Below, piece after piece: positions 1-9,719 of a stretch of 64,000 nt of DNA (its first letter is position 1; each line of letters opens with the position of its first letter). The stretch lies in assembly GCF_014196425.1 (NCBI RefSeq), contig NZ_JACIDR010000001.1, forward strand, positions 62,001 to 126,000. Direction: 5' to 3'. The notes under the pieces are model-generated. The model was not told where the DNA came from and made no database searches. It saw only the letters and a list, made by a program, of their open reading frames with translations. The translations under genes and the position numbers were made by a program. This DNA is from Hansschlegelia beijingensis (GTDB taxonomy: Bacteria; Pseudomonadota; Alphaproteobacteria; Rhizobiales; Methylopilaceae).

Positions 1-2262
1 GTCGAACACCTTGTCGGCGAGCTCCGGCGAGATGCCGCTGCCCCTGTCCGCGACCCTGAAGATCATGGCGTCCTGCGTACGCTCCGCGCTCACCCTGACG
101 GCATGGCCGGGCTTTGAGAAGCCAATAGCGTTCGCCAGCAGGTTGAACAGGATCTGGCGCACGCGCTTGCCGTCTGCCACGAAGGTCCCGACGCTCGGCG
201 GCGCGTCGATCTCGAGCCCGAGACCGGCTTCGGCGAGGCGGTCCCGCACGCCCTCCACCGCGCCGTCGATCGCGTCGCGCGCGTTCACCGGCCCGAGCTC
301 GAGCTCCATCGCCCCGGCGTCGATCGTGGTGAGGTCGAGAATGTCGTTGATGATGGCGAGCAGCGCCGACGAGGACGACAGGATGTGATCGACATATTCC
401 CGCTGCTTGGGGCTGAGCGCGCCGAGCCGCGGGTCCCCGAGCAACTGGCCGAAGCCGATGATGTTGGTGAGCGGCGACCGCAGCTCGTAGGAGACGTGGC
501 TGGTGAAGTCGGCCTTCAGGCGGGCGGCGGCCTCGACCGCCTCCGCGCGGTCGCGCAGCGCGCGTTCCACGTTCACCCGCGCTGTGACGTCCGTGAACGT
601 CGCGAGCGTGCCGCCGTCCGGCAGCGGGAGCGTCACGACGTCGATCACCGCGCCCTCCGCGCGGTCGATGCGCGCCGTCAGCGGCTGGCGCTCGTCCGGC
701 ATCGCGGTCATGGCCATCTTGAGCCGGCGCCAGAGCTCGGCGTCGGCGTGGCGGGCGCCGCACGCGGTCAGGATCTGGTCGGCGTGCGGGCGCTCGGCGA
801 GTTCTTCCTCGGAGAGGTCCCAGAGCGCCTGGAAGGCCGGGTTGTGCAGGCGCAGCCGGCCGTCCGAGCCGAACACCGCGACCGCCTCCTGCAGATGGTC
901 GATGGTTTCGCGCTGCACCTTGGAGAGCGCGTTGAACCGGCTCTCGAGCGCCAGCCGCTCGGTGACGTCGTCGAACAGATAGGTGACGCCGCCGCGCGGA
1001 TTGGGGGCCGCGACCACGCGCAAGGTGCGGCCGTCCGGAAGATGCCACCAGTGCTCGCGCGCTTCGATCGCCCGGTAGGCCTCGTGCAATTGGGCCTTCC
1101 AGGTCCGGAAGTCCGCCTGCTCGGGCAGCTTCCGGTCCGCCCGCAGGCGATCGAGGATCACGGCGTCGCTGGGCGAGGTCTCCAGGAAGGCGGGGTCCAG
1201 CGACCACAGCTGGCGGTAGGCCTGGTTGTGGAAGACGAGCGCGCCGTCGGGCCCGAAGATGGCGACCGCCGTGGTGAGTTCGTCGAGCGTGCGGCGATGG
1301 GCGTCCATCTGGCGCGACAGGTCGGCGCGCACGTCCTCGAGCTCGGAAACGTCGGTCGCGATCGCGGCGGAGCCGAACGCCGCCGGGGCCTCGACCACGT
1401 CGAAGATGCGCCGGGCGCCGGCGAACACCGCAGGCGCCCGCTTGCGGAACACCTGCCCGGCGTCGTTCGCGCGCCGCGCCGCCGCCCGCTCGTTCTGATC
1501 GAGGAACTCGGCGCCGCGCTCGACCGCGGCGCGGCCGTCCAGCGCTTCGACCGCCTTGCCATAGGCTTCGTTGGCGTAGATCAGCCGCCCACTCTCGTCG
1601 CGCAGCCACACGGGGTGGATCAGCGCCTCGGCGAGCGCCGTGAACCGCCCGAGCGCGGCGTGCAGTTCGGCGTTCCTGGCGTCGGTCTCGGCGCGCGCCA
1701 GCCGTTCGCCGGTGACGTCGCGCAGCCGCAGCATCACGGCGGATCCGATGGCGCGGCCGTCGGCCTCGATATGCGCGCCGCGCGCGGTGCGCAGCATCAG
1801 GCGGAGCGGCTCTCCGCGTCGGCGCAGCGCCTCGACGGCGCCGTCGATCATTCGCGCGGAGGACGCGTCGAGCCAGGTTCCGAAGGCCAGCAGGCGGGTT
1901 CCGGCGGGGGCCCCGGGCAGCCGCGAGGCGTCGCCGACGATCTCGGGATCGCGTGCGCCCGCCCGCCAGATCACGATGGCCTGGACGTCCGCGGCGGCGA
2001 GCACTTCAGCGAGATCGAGGCGGGCGCGCAGTTCGCCGATGGTGGCGTCGGCCTCGGCGCGGGTCTCGGCGATCCGCCGGCGGGCCCGCACCAGCAGGAC
2101 GGAGCTGACGACGGCGGCGAGCGCCGAGCCGACGAACAGCGCCAGCGCGGCGGTTTCGGGCGCGCCCAGCGCTGCGGCCTGCGCGTGCCCGGGAATCAAA
2201 ACGCCGACGGCTGCTGATGCGGCCGTCGGAAGAGCGGCGCGTGGCCGCAACCGTTCGGACAT
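1..2262 (-). CDS. divL: DivL-like PAS-domain sensor pseudokinase, C-terminus cut by window edge
   Basis: The visible 754 residues begin at the ATG at 2262 and run off the window start inside the ATPase domain. An N-terminal hydrophobic stretch (about residues 15-62) is followed by several PAS-like segments, a HisKA-type helix pair and the start of HATPase_c, with the N box (NLLANAIGF) and G1 box (DRGSGIS) visible. At the phosphorylation site the sequence is SHVSYELRSPL, so Tyr592 stands where a kinase has histidine. This motif is the hallmark of DivL, the cell-cycle protein of alphaproteobacteria that modulates CckA and so CtrA phosphorylation. Its position just downstream of ahcY is also typical of Rhizobiales. 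Family assignment is firm. The direction of its effect on CckA in this species is inferred from Caulobacter. Confidence 0.93.
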   Translation of the reverse strand, partial: MSERLRPRAALPTAASAAVGVLIPGHAQAAALGAPETAALALFVGSALAAVVSSVLLVRARRRIAETRAEADATIGELRARLDLAEVLAAADVQAIVIWRAGARDPEIVGDASRLPGAPAGTRLLAFGTWLDASSARMIDGAVEALRRRGEPLRLMLRTARGAHIEADGRAIGSAVMLRLRDVTGERLARAETDARNAELHAALGRFTALAEALIHPVWLRDESGRLIYANEAYGKAVEALDGRAAVERGAEFLDQNERAAARRANDAGQVFRKRAPAVFAGARRIFDVVEAPAAFGSAAIATDVSELEDVRADLSRQMDAHRRTLDELTTAVAIFGPDGALVFHNQAYRQLWSLDPAFLETSPSDAVILDRLRADRKLPEQADFRTWKAQLHEAYRAIEAREHWWHLPDGRTLRVVAAPNPRGGVTYLFDDVTERLALESRFNALSKVQRETIDHLQEAVAVFGSDGRLRLHNPAFQALWDLSEEELAERPHADQILTACGARHADAELWRRLKMAMTAMPDERQPLTARIDRAEGAVIDVVTLPLPDGGTLATFTDVTARVNVERALRDRAEAVEAAARLKADFTSHVSYELRSPLTNIIGFGQLLGDPRLGALSPKQREYVDHILSSSSALLAIINDILDLTTIDAGAMELELGPVNARDAIDGAVEGVRDRLAEAGLGLEIDAPPSVGTFVADGKRVRQILFNLLANAIGFSKPGHAVRVSAERTQDAMIFRVADRGSGISPELADKVFD

Positions 2263-2397
2263 GTGGCGAAGCCCCCGACGACGACGGAAGAGCGTCGCCG
2301 CTCCCGCCTTCAGGCGCCTCGCCCCCGACGGCGCCCGTCCCGAATCACCTTGAAGTTAGCCGAGGCCGAGGCCCCGCCCCAAGAGTCCGGAACGGGA

Positions 2398-2422
2398 ACG
2401 GGCGGCGAAAATCGCCGCCCGT
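2398..2422 (-). terminator. Hairpin just after the ahcY stop codon
   Basis: A perfect 11-bp inverted repeat (arms 2398-2408 and 2412-2422, 3-nt loop) starts seven bases beyond the ahcY stop. Read on the minus strand it is followed by a C/T-rich tract, not a true U-run, so it may be a weak terminator or a 3' end stabiliser. Confidence 0.5.
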
Positions 2423-2428
2423 GGCGCC

Positions 2429-3835
<1,407 letters not shown>

Positions 3836-3928
3836 TGGGAGGTCCTTGCGTTGACGGGCGCGTCCCGCGGGCGCGCCGAGATCCGTTCCGGTCGTCCGTA
3901 GCACGTCGCCCGACGGCGTTCAATAAAG

Positions 3929-3948
3929 ACATAAAGAAGTCTTTATGT
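3929..3948. promoter_or_regulatory. Perfect palindromic operator upstream of ahcY, SamR-like
   Basis: ACATAAAGA-AG-TCTTTATGT has two perfect 9-bp arms around a 2-bp centre, and an extra ATAAAGAC half-site abuts it on the left. It is strikingly AT-rich in a GC-rich genome and lies in the expected promoter zone of ahcY. ArsR-type regulators of the S-adenosylmethionine cycle (SamR/SahR type) bind palindromes of this general form before ahcY, metK and metH in alphaproteobacteria. The palindrome is directly seen. The regulator's identity is inference, and no such gene lies in the window. Confidence 0.65.
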
Positions 3949-4046
3949 GTGACGGCCACTGAAGGCGGACGCACGCAAGCGCCCGGCGGGCGGCCGCGGC
4001 GGCGCCAGATCTGCTGCTGTGGAGGAAATGCCCCGAGGCGTCTGGC

Positions 4047-4544
4047 TCAGAAACCGGACGTCACGGAGGCGAGGCGCGTCGGGAAGATGGTCGGCCCGCT
4101 TCCGCCGGTCGGCACGATGGCGGTGCGCATCGAGGCGGTGACGAAGTCGTTCGCCCCATATGCGAGCGCGTTGGCGTCGGCCGCGCCGAAGCCCGCGAAG
4201 GCGACCTGGACCCGGCGGTCCACCGGTCCGCCGGCGATCGACGTCAGCGTCTCGGTCTGCGGCCTGGAAAGGCGTTCCTTGTCCGCCCTGACGGCTGCCG
4301 CCACCACGGCGGGGTCGAGGCCGGAGCCGGATGAGGGCGCGCCGAAAGCTGGCGTTTCCGGGGCGACGGAGATCGTCAGGAAGCCAGCGGCGAAATCCCC
4401 GGCGAGCGCGACGGGCGCCGCCGGCATCGCCGGAAACGGCGTCGGCGCGGGCTCAGCGCTGACGGTCGTGACGAAGCCCGCCACGGCGCCGCAGGTCAGA
4501 ATCCATCGGGAACGGCGAATCCGCCGAGCCATGCTCATGTCCAA
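4047..4544 (-). CDS. Exported protein of unknown function
   Basis: A 165-residue product starts MDMSMARRIRRSRW, followed by a hydrophobic core and a likely signal-peptidase site near TVSAEP, so it is probably periplasmic. The rest is rich in Ala, Pro and Gly, with a moderately charged middle (AAAVRADKERLSRPQTETL). I recognise no domain. Third codon positions are strongly GC-biased in this frame and the signal peptide is convincing, which is why I prefer it to the opposing frame. It stands alone between ahcY and the Tim44-domain gene. Confidence 0.6.
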   Translation of the reverse strand: MDMSMARRIRRSRWILTCGAVAGFVTTVSAEPAPTPFPAMPAAPVALAGDFAAGFLTISVAPETPAFGAPSSGSGLDPAVVAAAVRADKERLSRPQTETLTSIAGGPVDRRVQVAFAGFGAADANALAYGANDFVTASMRTAIVPTGGSGPTIFPTRLASVTSGF

Positions 4545-4740
4545 AGGGATAGGTCATCACCGCCGCTCAGCCGAGCGCCAAATGTCCGACCGAGGCGGTT
4601 CGTCGCACCCGTTGCATTTGGGCCGCACTGTGGCGCCGCGGGGGCGCTCGTCGGGCGGCCTCCCGAAGAGGTGACATTCCAAGCCCGGCTCCCCATGTCA
4701 AAGGGAGCAGGGGCATCTCGCCCCGGGGACAGACAGGATT

Positions 4741-5733
4741 ATGACCGCTCGCATGCCTCGCCGCCTCGCCGCCCTCGCTTTCGCGAGCCTCATCGTCGGC
4801 GCCTCGTTCGCGCCGGTCGACGCAGATGCGCGGGCCGGCCGCAGCTCGAGCTTCGGCAGCCGCGGCGCGAAGACGTTCTCCGCGCCGCCTCCGACGGCCA
4901 CGATGCCCAACGCCGCTCCCGTCCAGCGCTCGGTCACGCAGCCGGGCCAGGCCGCGGGCGCGCAGTCGGCCGCCCAGCAGGCGCCGCGCCGCGGCGGCAT
5001 GTTCGGCGGCGGTCTCGGCGCGGGTCTGCTCGGCGGCTTCCTCGGCGCCGGCCTGTTCGGCATGCTGTTCGGAGGCGGCCTGATGGGCGGCCTCGGCTCG
5101 ATGGCGTCGATCTTCGGCCTTCTGCTGCAGGTCGCCCTGATCTTCATCGCCGTCCGCCTGGTCATGGGCTGGTTCGCGCGGCGCAACAGCCAGCAGCAGC
5201 AGCCGGCCGCGGCGGCCGGACCCTCGGGCTATCGGTTCGAGGCGCCCGAGGAGCGCACCCGCGGCGGCATGTTCGGCTCGACGTTCGGCGGCGGCCTCGG
5301 CGCTGGCGCGGGTCCCGCGTCGGAGCCCGTGACGCTCGAGAAGGCCGACTTCGACGTGTTCGAACGTCTGCTCGGAGAGGTCCAGCAGGCCTGGTCGGAC
5401 CAGGACATCACCCGGATGCGCTCGCTCGCCACTCCCGAGATGGTCGAGGTCTTCGCTGACGACGTCGCCGATGACGCCAGCCGCGGCGTGATCAACCGGG
5501 TGAGCGACGTGAAGCTGCTGCAGGGCGATCTGGCCGAGGCGTGGCGCGAGGGCGGTCGCGATTACGCGACCGTGGCGATGCGCTACGAGCTCAAGGACTG
5601 GACCGAGGAGCAGGGCAGCGGACGGGTCGTCGACGGCGACCGCGACGCGCCGACCGAGGCGGCGGAGCTGTGGACCTTCGTCCGCGCGAGCGGCGGCCGG
5701 TGGCTGCTCTCGGCGATCCAGCAGTCGGCCTGA
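4741..5733 (+). CDS. Tim44-domain membrane protein
   Basis: This 330-residue protein has an N-terminal signal or anchor (LAALAFASLIVGASFAPVDA), a Gly/Ser/Ala-rich linker, a Gly-rich hydrophobic region and a membrane helix near residues 120-142 (SIFGLLLQVALIFIAVRLV). A C-terminal Tim44-like domain spans about residues 195-328 (FERLLGEVQQAWSDQD to WLLSAIQQSA). Bacterial relatives (TimA in Caulobacter) are inner-membrane proteins of uncertain function, related to the mitochondrial import motor anchor Tim44. The gene converges on ptsH with a perfect hairpin between them. Confidence 0.85.
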   Translation: MTARMPRRLAALAFASLIVGASFAPVDADARAGRSSSFGSRGAKTFSAPPPTATMPNAAPVQRSVTQPGQAAGAQSAAQQAPRRGGMFGGGLGAGLLGGFLGAGLFGMLFGGGLMGGLGSMASIFGLLLQVALIFIAVRLVMGWFARRNSQQQQPAAAAGPSGYRFEAPEERTRGGMFGSTFGGGLGAGAGPASEPVTLEKADFDVFERLLGEVQQAWSDQDITRMRSLATPEMVEVFADDVADDASRGVINRVSDVKLLQGDLAEAWREGGRDYATVAMRYELKDWTEEQGSGRVVDGDRDAPTEAAELWTFVRASGGRWLLSAIQQSA

Positions 5734-5741
5734 GCCGACAA

Positions 5742-5769
5742 GGCGAAGAGGAGCCTACTCCTCTTCGCC
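5742..5769. terminator. Perfect hairpin between convergent tim44-like gene and ptsH
   Basis: A perfect 12-bp stem (5742-5753 with 5758-5769, 4-nt loop) overlaps the last codons of ptsH. It has no U-tract on either side. It could slow polymerase from both directions, but it may simply reflect the GAAGAGGAG codons of ptsH. Confidence 0.4.
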
Positions 5770-6039
5770 GAACCTGCTCTCGACAAGGCGCGTCAGGGCG
5801 TCGAGCGCGGCTTCCGCCTCGGCGCCTTTGACTTCGACATGGATGGTGGTGCCGGGCCCGGCCGCGAGCATCATGAGGCCCATGATCGACGTTCCGCCGA
5901 CGGTCTCCCCGGCGCGGCTGACGCGCACCGAGGCGTCGAACTTCTCGACAGTCTGGACGAATTTGGCGGAAGCGCGGGCATGCAGCCCGCGCTTGTTCAC
6001 GATCGCAAGCTCGCGAGAGACGCTTTCACACGAGTCCAC
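5755..6039 (-). CDS. ptsH: HPr phosphocarrier protein of the regulatory PTS
   Basis: The 94-residue protein is a full-length HPr. It carries the active-site histidine in KRGLHARASAKF (His20) and the regulatory serine in GGTSIMGLMML (Ser51), the site used by HPr kinase. I chose the GTG at 6039 because GGAG sits six bases upstream and the HPr fold begins a few residues later. A longer reading would run back into the EIIA gene. HPr receives phosphate from EI (not in the window) and passes it to the EIIA encoded just upstream. Fourth gene behind chvG in a tightly packed operon. Confidence 0.93.
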   Translation of the reverse strand: MDSCESVSRELAIVNKRGLHARASAKFVQTVEKFDASVRVSRAGETVGGTSIMGLMMLAAGPGTTIHVEVKGAEAEAALDALTRLVESRFGEEE

Positions 6040-6064
6040 AAGCGTCTCCGCCTCGAGCCCACGA

Positions 6065-6466
6065 TCATTTGCCGGAGAGCACGCGGCTCGCGACGTTGAT
6101 ATATTTGCGCCCCGCCTCCTGAGCCTGGACGACCGCCGCGTCAAGTGGAAGATCGGACCGGACGCTCGCGAGCTTGATCAGCATCGGCAGGTTGATGCCG
6201 GCGATCACCTCGACCTTCCGTCCATCCATGCACGATATCGCTAGGTTCGACGGCGTGCCGCCGAACATGTCGGTCAACACCGCGACGCCGTCGCCGCTGT
6301 CGACCTCGCGCACCGCGGCGAGGATGTCCCCGCGGCGCAGCTCCATGTCGTCTTCCGGGTCGATGGTGATCGTCGCGATCTGCTGCTGCGGACCCACGAC
6401 GTGCTCCAGCGCGGAGCGGAACTCGCAGGCGAGACGACCGTGTGTCACGAGGACGAGGCCTATCAT
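6065..6466 (-). CDS. manX: PTS EIIA component, mannose family, regulatory
   Basis: The 133-residue protein is a stand-alone EIIA(Man). The phosphorylatable histidine lies in LVLVTHG (His9) and the family signature VLTDMFGGTPSNLA is near residues 64-77. No sugar-specific EIIB, EIIC or EIID gene is near, so it probably acts as a regulatory phosphate acceptor, as in other Rhizobiales. The ATG at 6466 overlaps the hprK stop (ATGA), which implies translational coupling. An in-frame TTG five codons upstream is a less likely start. Confidence 0.92.
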   Translation of the reverse strand: MIGLVLVTHGRLACEFRSALEHVVGPQQQIATITIDPEDDMELRRGDILAAVREVDSGDGVAVLTDMFGGTPSNLAISCMDGRKVEVIAGINLPMLIKLASVRSDLPLDAAVVQAQEAGRKYINVASRVLSGK

Positions 6467-7053
6467 GCAGTCTTTGCGCAAAACTCATTGCGCTCCGGGT
6501 CGGGATCGGCGGCCATGGGCCGGCCGTTCCTTTGGACAGGCGCGTGCGGCGCCAAACGCTTCATTTTTCCATGTTGCGGCGCGAACGCAAGCTCTGATGC
6601 TTCACGGTCAGGCGCCGGCCAGTTCCGGACCGTGAAAAGCAGGAGGGCCGCCGCCTCCGGATCGCCGCGGCGCACGGCGATCCGCGGCAGAGGAACGTCC
6701 AACAGGCGCGCAGTGGCGGCGTCCGGCTCGGGCATGCGCTCCGGCTGCACCTCGATGTCCGCCACGAACCTGACCACGCACGCGCTCAGCGCGGGAAGCC
6801 TGAGGAGGCCGACGCCGCGACGCTCGATCAGACCTTTGAGGACGTCGGGCGCCTCCGCGACCAGGCGGCCGCCGGCCAGACTCAGCCGCGTCCGGTCGTC
6901 AGCGACCAGCCGCGCGAACAGCCCTGCGGCCTGGGCGCGCTCGATGAGAGCCGCCGAGAGGCTGGATTTCCCTGCGCCCGAGGGGCCGCGGATCAGGACC
7001 CCGGCCTCCCCGACGACCACGCAACTGGCGTGAACGGAGCCCGTCCCGGTCAT
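6463..7053 (-). CDS. hprK: HPr kinase/phosphorylase, short alphaproteobacterial form
   Basis: The enzyme phosphorylates HPr on its regulatory serine and can reverse this. The 196-residue protein has the P-loop GPSGAGKS at residues 23-30 right after a short N-terminal segment, so it lacks the N-terminal domain of Gram-positive HprK, as is usual in alphaproteobacteria. VADDRTRL follows the kinase core. About 35 residues at the C-terminus (after LLFTVRNWP) are low in recognisable motifs. Its ATG overlaps the chvG stop and its stop overlaps the EIIA start, giving a chain of 4-base overlaps. Confidence 0.92.
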   Translation of the reverse strand: MTGTGSVHASCVVVGEAGVLIRGPSGAGKSSLSAALIERAQAAGLFARLVADDRTRLSLAGGRLVAEAPDVLKGLIERRGVGLLRLPALSACVVRFVADIEVQPERMPEPDAATARLLDVPLPRIAVRRGDPEAAALLLFTVRNWPAPDREASELAFAPQHGKMKRLAPHAPVQRNGRPMAADPDPERNEFCAKTA

Positions 7054-8837
7054 TTCATGGCCGCCGGCAGCCGCACGACGAAGCGCGCGCCCGTCACCCT
7101 GGCTTCGCCCGCGACCGTCTTCATGCGGTTCTCCGCCTTGATCCGCCCGTTATGAGCCTCGACGATCTGCTTCGAGATCGAAAGCCCAAGGCCGGAGTTC
7201 TGCCCGAAGCCCTGCTCAGGTCGATCGGTGTAGAAGCGGTCGAAGATCTTGTCGACGGCGTCCGGCCGGATGCCCGGACCGGTGTCGTCCACCAGAATCT
7301 CGACCGAGTTCCGCACGCGCTTGCAGGTCACCTTCACGACTGAGCCAGGGGGCGAGAAGGAGCGGGCGTTGTCGATCAAATTGGTGATCACCTGCGCCAG
7401 CCGGGAATCGTGGCCGAGCACCAGATAGGCGTCGCGGCCCTGCGCCGCATCGACCACCTTGAGCTCCACAGTGACGCCGTGCTCGCGCGGCGCCCCGTTC
7501 TGCATGTCGATCACCGTGGTCAGCAGCTTGACCATGTCGACCGGCTCGGCGTCCTGCCGCTGAAGCTCGGCGTCGAGCCGGCTCGCGTCGGAAATGTCGC
7601 TGATCAGCCGGTCGAGCCGGCGCACGTCGTGCTGGATGACGCCGAGCAGCCGCTCGCGCGACTCCTCGGTCTTGGCGAGCGGCAGGGTCTCGACGGCGGA
7701 GCGCAGCGAGGTCAGCGGGTTCTTCAGCTCATGGGCGACGTCGGCGGCGAAGCGCTCGATCGCCTCGATCCGCGCGTAGAGCGCGCTCGTCATGTCGCGC
7801 AGCGCCCCGGACAGATGGCCGATCTCGTCCGAGCGCTTGGTGAAGTCCGGGATCTCGGCGCGGTGCTTGTAGCGGTGGCGCACGCGCTCCGCGCCGTCCG
7901 CGAGCTTGCGCACCGGTCCGGCGATCGTGCTGGCCAGCAGCAGCGACAGCACGAGCATCACGGCGGCCGCGACCAGGAACACGCGCATGATCGCGAAGCG
8001 CTCGGCCTGCACGATGGAGTCGATGTCGCCGCCCTGCGTCGACAGCAGCAGCACGCCGGTCACCGCCCTGAAGCGCTGCACGGGCACGGCGACCGAGACG
8101 ATGATCTCGCCCGCGTCGTTGACCCGCACGATGCTCTGCGGGGAGCCCGACAGCGCCTTCGTGACCTCCGGATAGCCGCGGCCGTTGCTCGCGCCGAGCT
8201 CCGCATAGAGCGGAAGGTCCGAGCGTCGAAGCCAGCTCTTGATGGTGCGGCCGATCTGGTCGAGCAGCCCCGGATCATGGGTCTGGGGCGGCGGCAGGTC
8301 GAAGCGCAGGATGTCGCCGCGGGCGTAGAGCGAGCGCGAGTCGAGCAGCAGCGCGCCGTCGCGGTCGTAGATGCGCGCGCGGGTCCGGGTCGGCGTCACC
8401 AACCGGCGCAGCACCGGAGCGACGCGCTCGGGATTGATCGGGAATTCGAGGCTCTGCAGCCCCTCGTCGCCCGGCGAGGCGGTCTGCCCGGCCTGGAGTT
8501 CGAGCAGCTTGTCGGGGTCGACATAGAGCTGGTTGGTCTCGACGGTCGCCGAGGAGGCGATCGCGCCGGCGATGATCTCGCCCTGGATCAGCAGGCTCTG
8601 GACGCGGGCGTCGATCAGCCCGGCGCGGAACTGGTTGAGGTAGAGGATGCCCGAGACCAGCGCGACGAGGCCGGCGAGGTTCAGAACGACGATGCGCCGG
8701 GTCAGGCTCGAGAAGCCGAGGACGCGCAAGGCGCGGAGCGCGCGCATGACCTTGACGCGCCATGGCTCGCGCTGGCCGGCGTCCTCGTCTGCGTCGGTCG
8801 GGACGACGTCGTCCGCCCGCTCGGCTTCCACGCTCAT
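7050..8837 (-). CDS. chvG: Sensor histidine kinase ChvG (ExoS/BvrS family)
   Basis: This 595-residue inner-membrane kinase has a cytoplasmic N-tail, a first membrane helix (about residues 48-68), a large periplasmic sensor domain, a second helix (about 285-305), a HAMP linker, the phosphoacceptor helix FAADVAHELKNPLTSLRS with His369, and HATPase_c motifs (NLIDNARSFSPPG, DTGPGI, GLGLSISKQIVEAH). ChvG phosphorylates ChvI. In Rhizobiales the pair responds to acid or envelope cues, with ExoR as the periplasmic inhibitor, and controls exopolysaccharide, motility and host-related genes. The chvI gene lies 37 bp upstream and hprK overlaps downstream. Confidence 0.95.
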   Translation of the reverse strand: MSVEAERADDVVPTDADEDAGQREPWRVKVMRALRALRVLGFSSLTRRIVVLNLAGLVALVSGILYLNQFRAGLIDARVQSLLIQGEIIAGAIASSATVETNQLYVDPDKLLELQAGQTASPGDEGLQSLEFPINPERVAPVLRRLVTPTRTRARIYDRDGALLLDSRSLYARGDILRFDLPPPQTHDPGLLDQIGRTIKSWLRRSDLPLYAELGASNGRGYPEVTKALSGSPQSIVRVNDAGEIIVSVAVPVQRFRAVTGVLLLSTQGGDIDSIVQAERFAIMRVFLVAAAVMLVLSLLLASTIAGPVRKLADGAERVRHRYKHRAEIPDFTKRSDEIGHLSGALRDMTSALYARIEAIERFAADVAHELKNPLTSLRSAVETLPLAKTEESRERLLGVIQHDVRRLDRLISDISDASRLDAELQRQDAEPVDMVKLLTTVIDMQNGAPREHGVTVELKVVDAAQGRDAYLVLGHDSRLAQVITNLIDNARSFSPPGSVVKVTCKRVRNSVEILVDDTGPGIRPDAVDKIFDRFYTDRPEQGFGQNSGLGLSISKQIVEAHNGRIKAENRMKTVAGEARVTGARFVVRLPAAMK

Positions 8838-8874
8838 GAATGATGGACTGAAGCGCCGCGCGAGCCGCCGGCGC

Positions 8875-9582
8875 TCAGATCTCCTTGAACCGGTAACCCA
8901 CGCCGTAGAGCGTCTCGATCATGTCGAAGTCGTCGTCGCAGGACTTGAACTTCTTGCGCAGCCGCTTGATGTGGCTGTCGATCGTGCGGTCGTCGACATA
9001 GACCTGATCGTCATAGGCCGCGTCCATCAGCGCGTTGCGGCTCTTGACGACGCCGGGCCGCATGGCGAGCGCCTGCAGGATCAGGAACTCCGTGACGGTG
9101 AGCGTCACCGGCTCGCCCTTCCAGGTGCAGGTGTGGCGCTCGGGGTCCATCATCAGCTGGCCACGCTCGAGCGCCTTGGAGTCAGGCCCCTTCGGGGCGC
9201 CGGGGACGGTCGGCTCCTTGGCGGCCGCGCGCCGCAACACAGCCTTGACGCGCTCCACCAGCAGACGCTGCGAGAACGGCTTACGGATGAAGTCGTCGGC
9301 GCCCATCTTGAGGCCGAACAGCTCGTCGATCTCCTCGTCCTTCGAGGTCAGGAAGATCACCGGAAGCTCGGACTTCTGCCGCAGCCGGCGCAGCAGCTCC
9401 ATCCCGTCCATGCGGGGCATCTTGATGTCGAAGATCGCGAGATCGGGCGGAGAGGCGCGCAGCCCCTCGAGCGCCGTCGCGCCGTCATTATAGGTCTGGA
9501 TCCGGTAACCCTCGGCCTCAAGCGCGATGGACACAGAGGTCAGGATGTTGCGGTCGTCATCGACCAGGGCGATCGTCGGCAT
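8875..9582 (-). CDS. chvI: Response regulator ChvI (OmpR family)
   Basis: The 235-residue protein has a receiver domain (acidic pocket DDD at residues 8-10, phosphoacceptor Asp52 in [11 protein letters not shown], switch Lys in FIRKPFS) and a C-terminal winged-helix DNA-binding domain ([33 protein letters not shown]). It is the transcriptional partner of ChvG. It is the promoter-proximal gene of the chvI-chvG-hprK-manX-ptsH operon, divergent from the HugZ-like gene and pckA, the usual Rhizobiales arrangement. Confidence 0.96.
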   Translation of the reverse strand: MPTIALVDDDRNILTSVSIALEAEGYRIQTYNDGATALEGLRASPPDLAIFDIKMPRMDGMELLRRLRQKSELPVIFLTSKDEEIDELFGLKMGADDFIRKPFSQRLLVERVKAVLRRAAAKEPTVPGAPKGPDSKALERGQLMMDPERHTCTWKGEPVTLTVTEFLILQALAMRPGVVKSRNALMDAAYDDQVYVDDRTIDSHIKRLRKKFKSCDDDFDMIETLYGVGYRFKEI

Positions 9583-9719
9583 GGCGCCTTCTTGTATAGC
9601 ACAGAGTGCAGGGCATGAACCGACTTGGCGTGGCTTTAATGTGACGCAAGGTCGCGAGCCCTCTTTTTGGCCGCATCTGCGATCGAAGCGAGGCCAGGAC
9701 CGTCGAAGGAGCGCGAAGC

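Noticed and set aside
385-2217. Long plus-strand open frame (about 610 codons) opposite divL
   Set aside because: It is a mirror frame of a GC-rich gene. The minus strand encodes a coherent PAS/HisKA/HATPase protein with the DivL motif, while this frame has Arg/Gly/Asp-rich nonsense.
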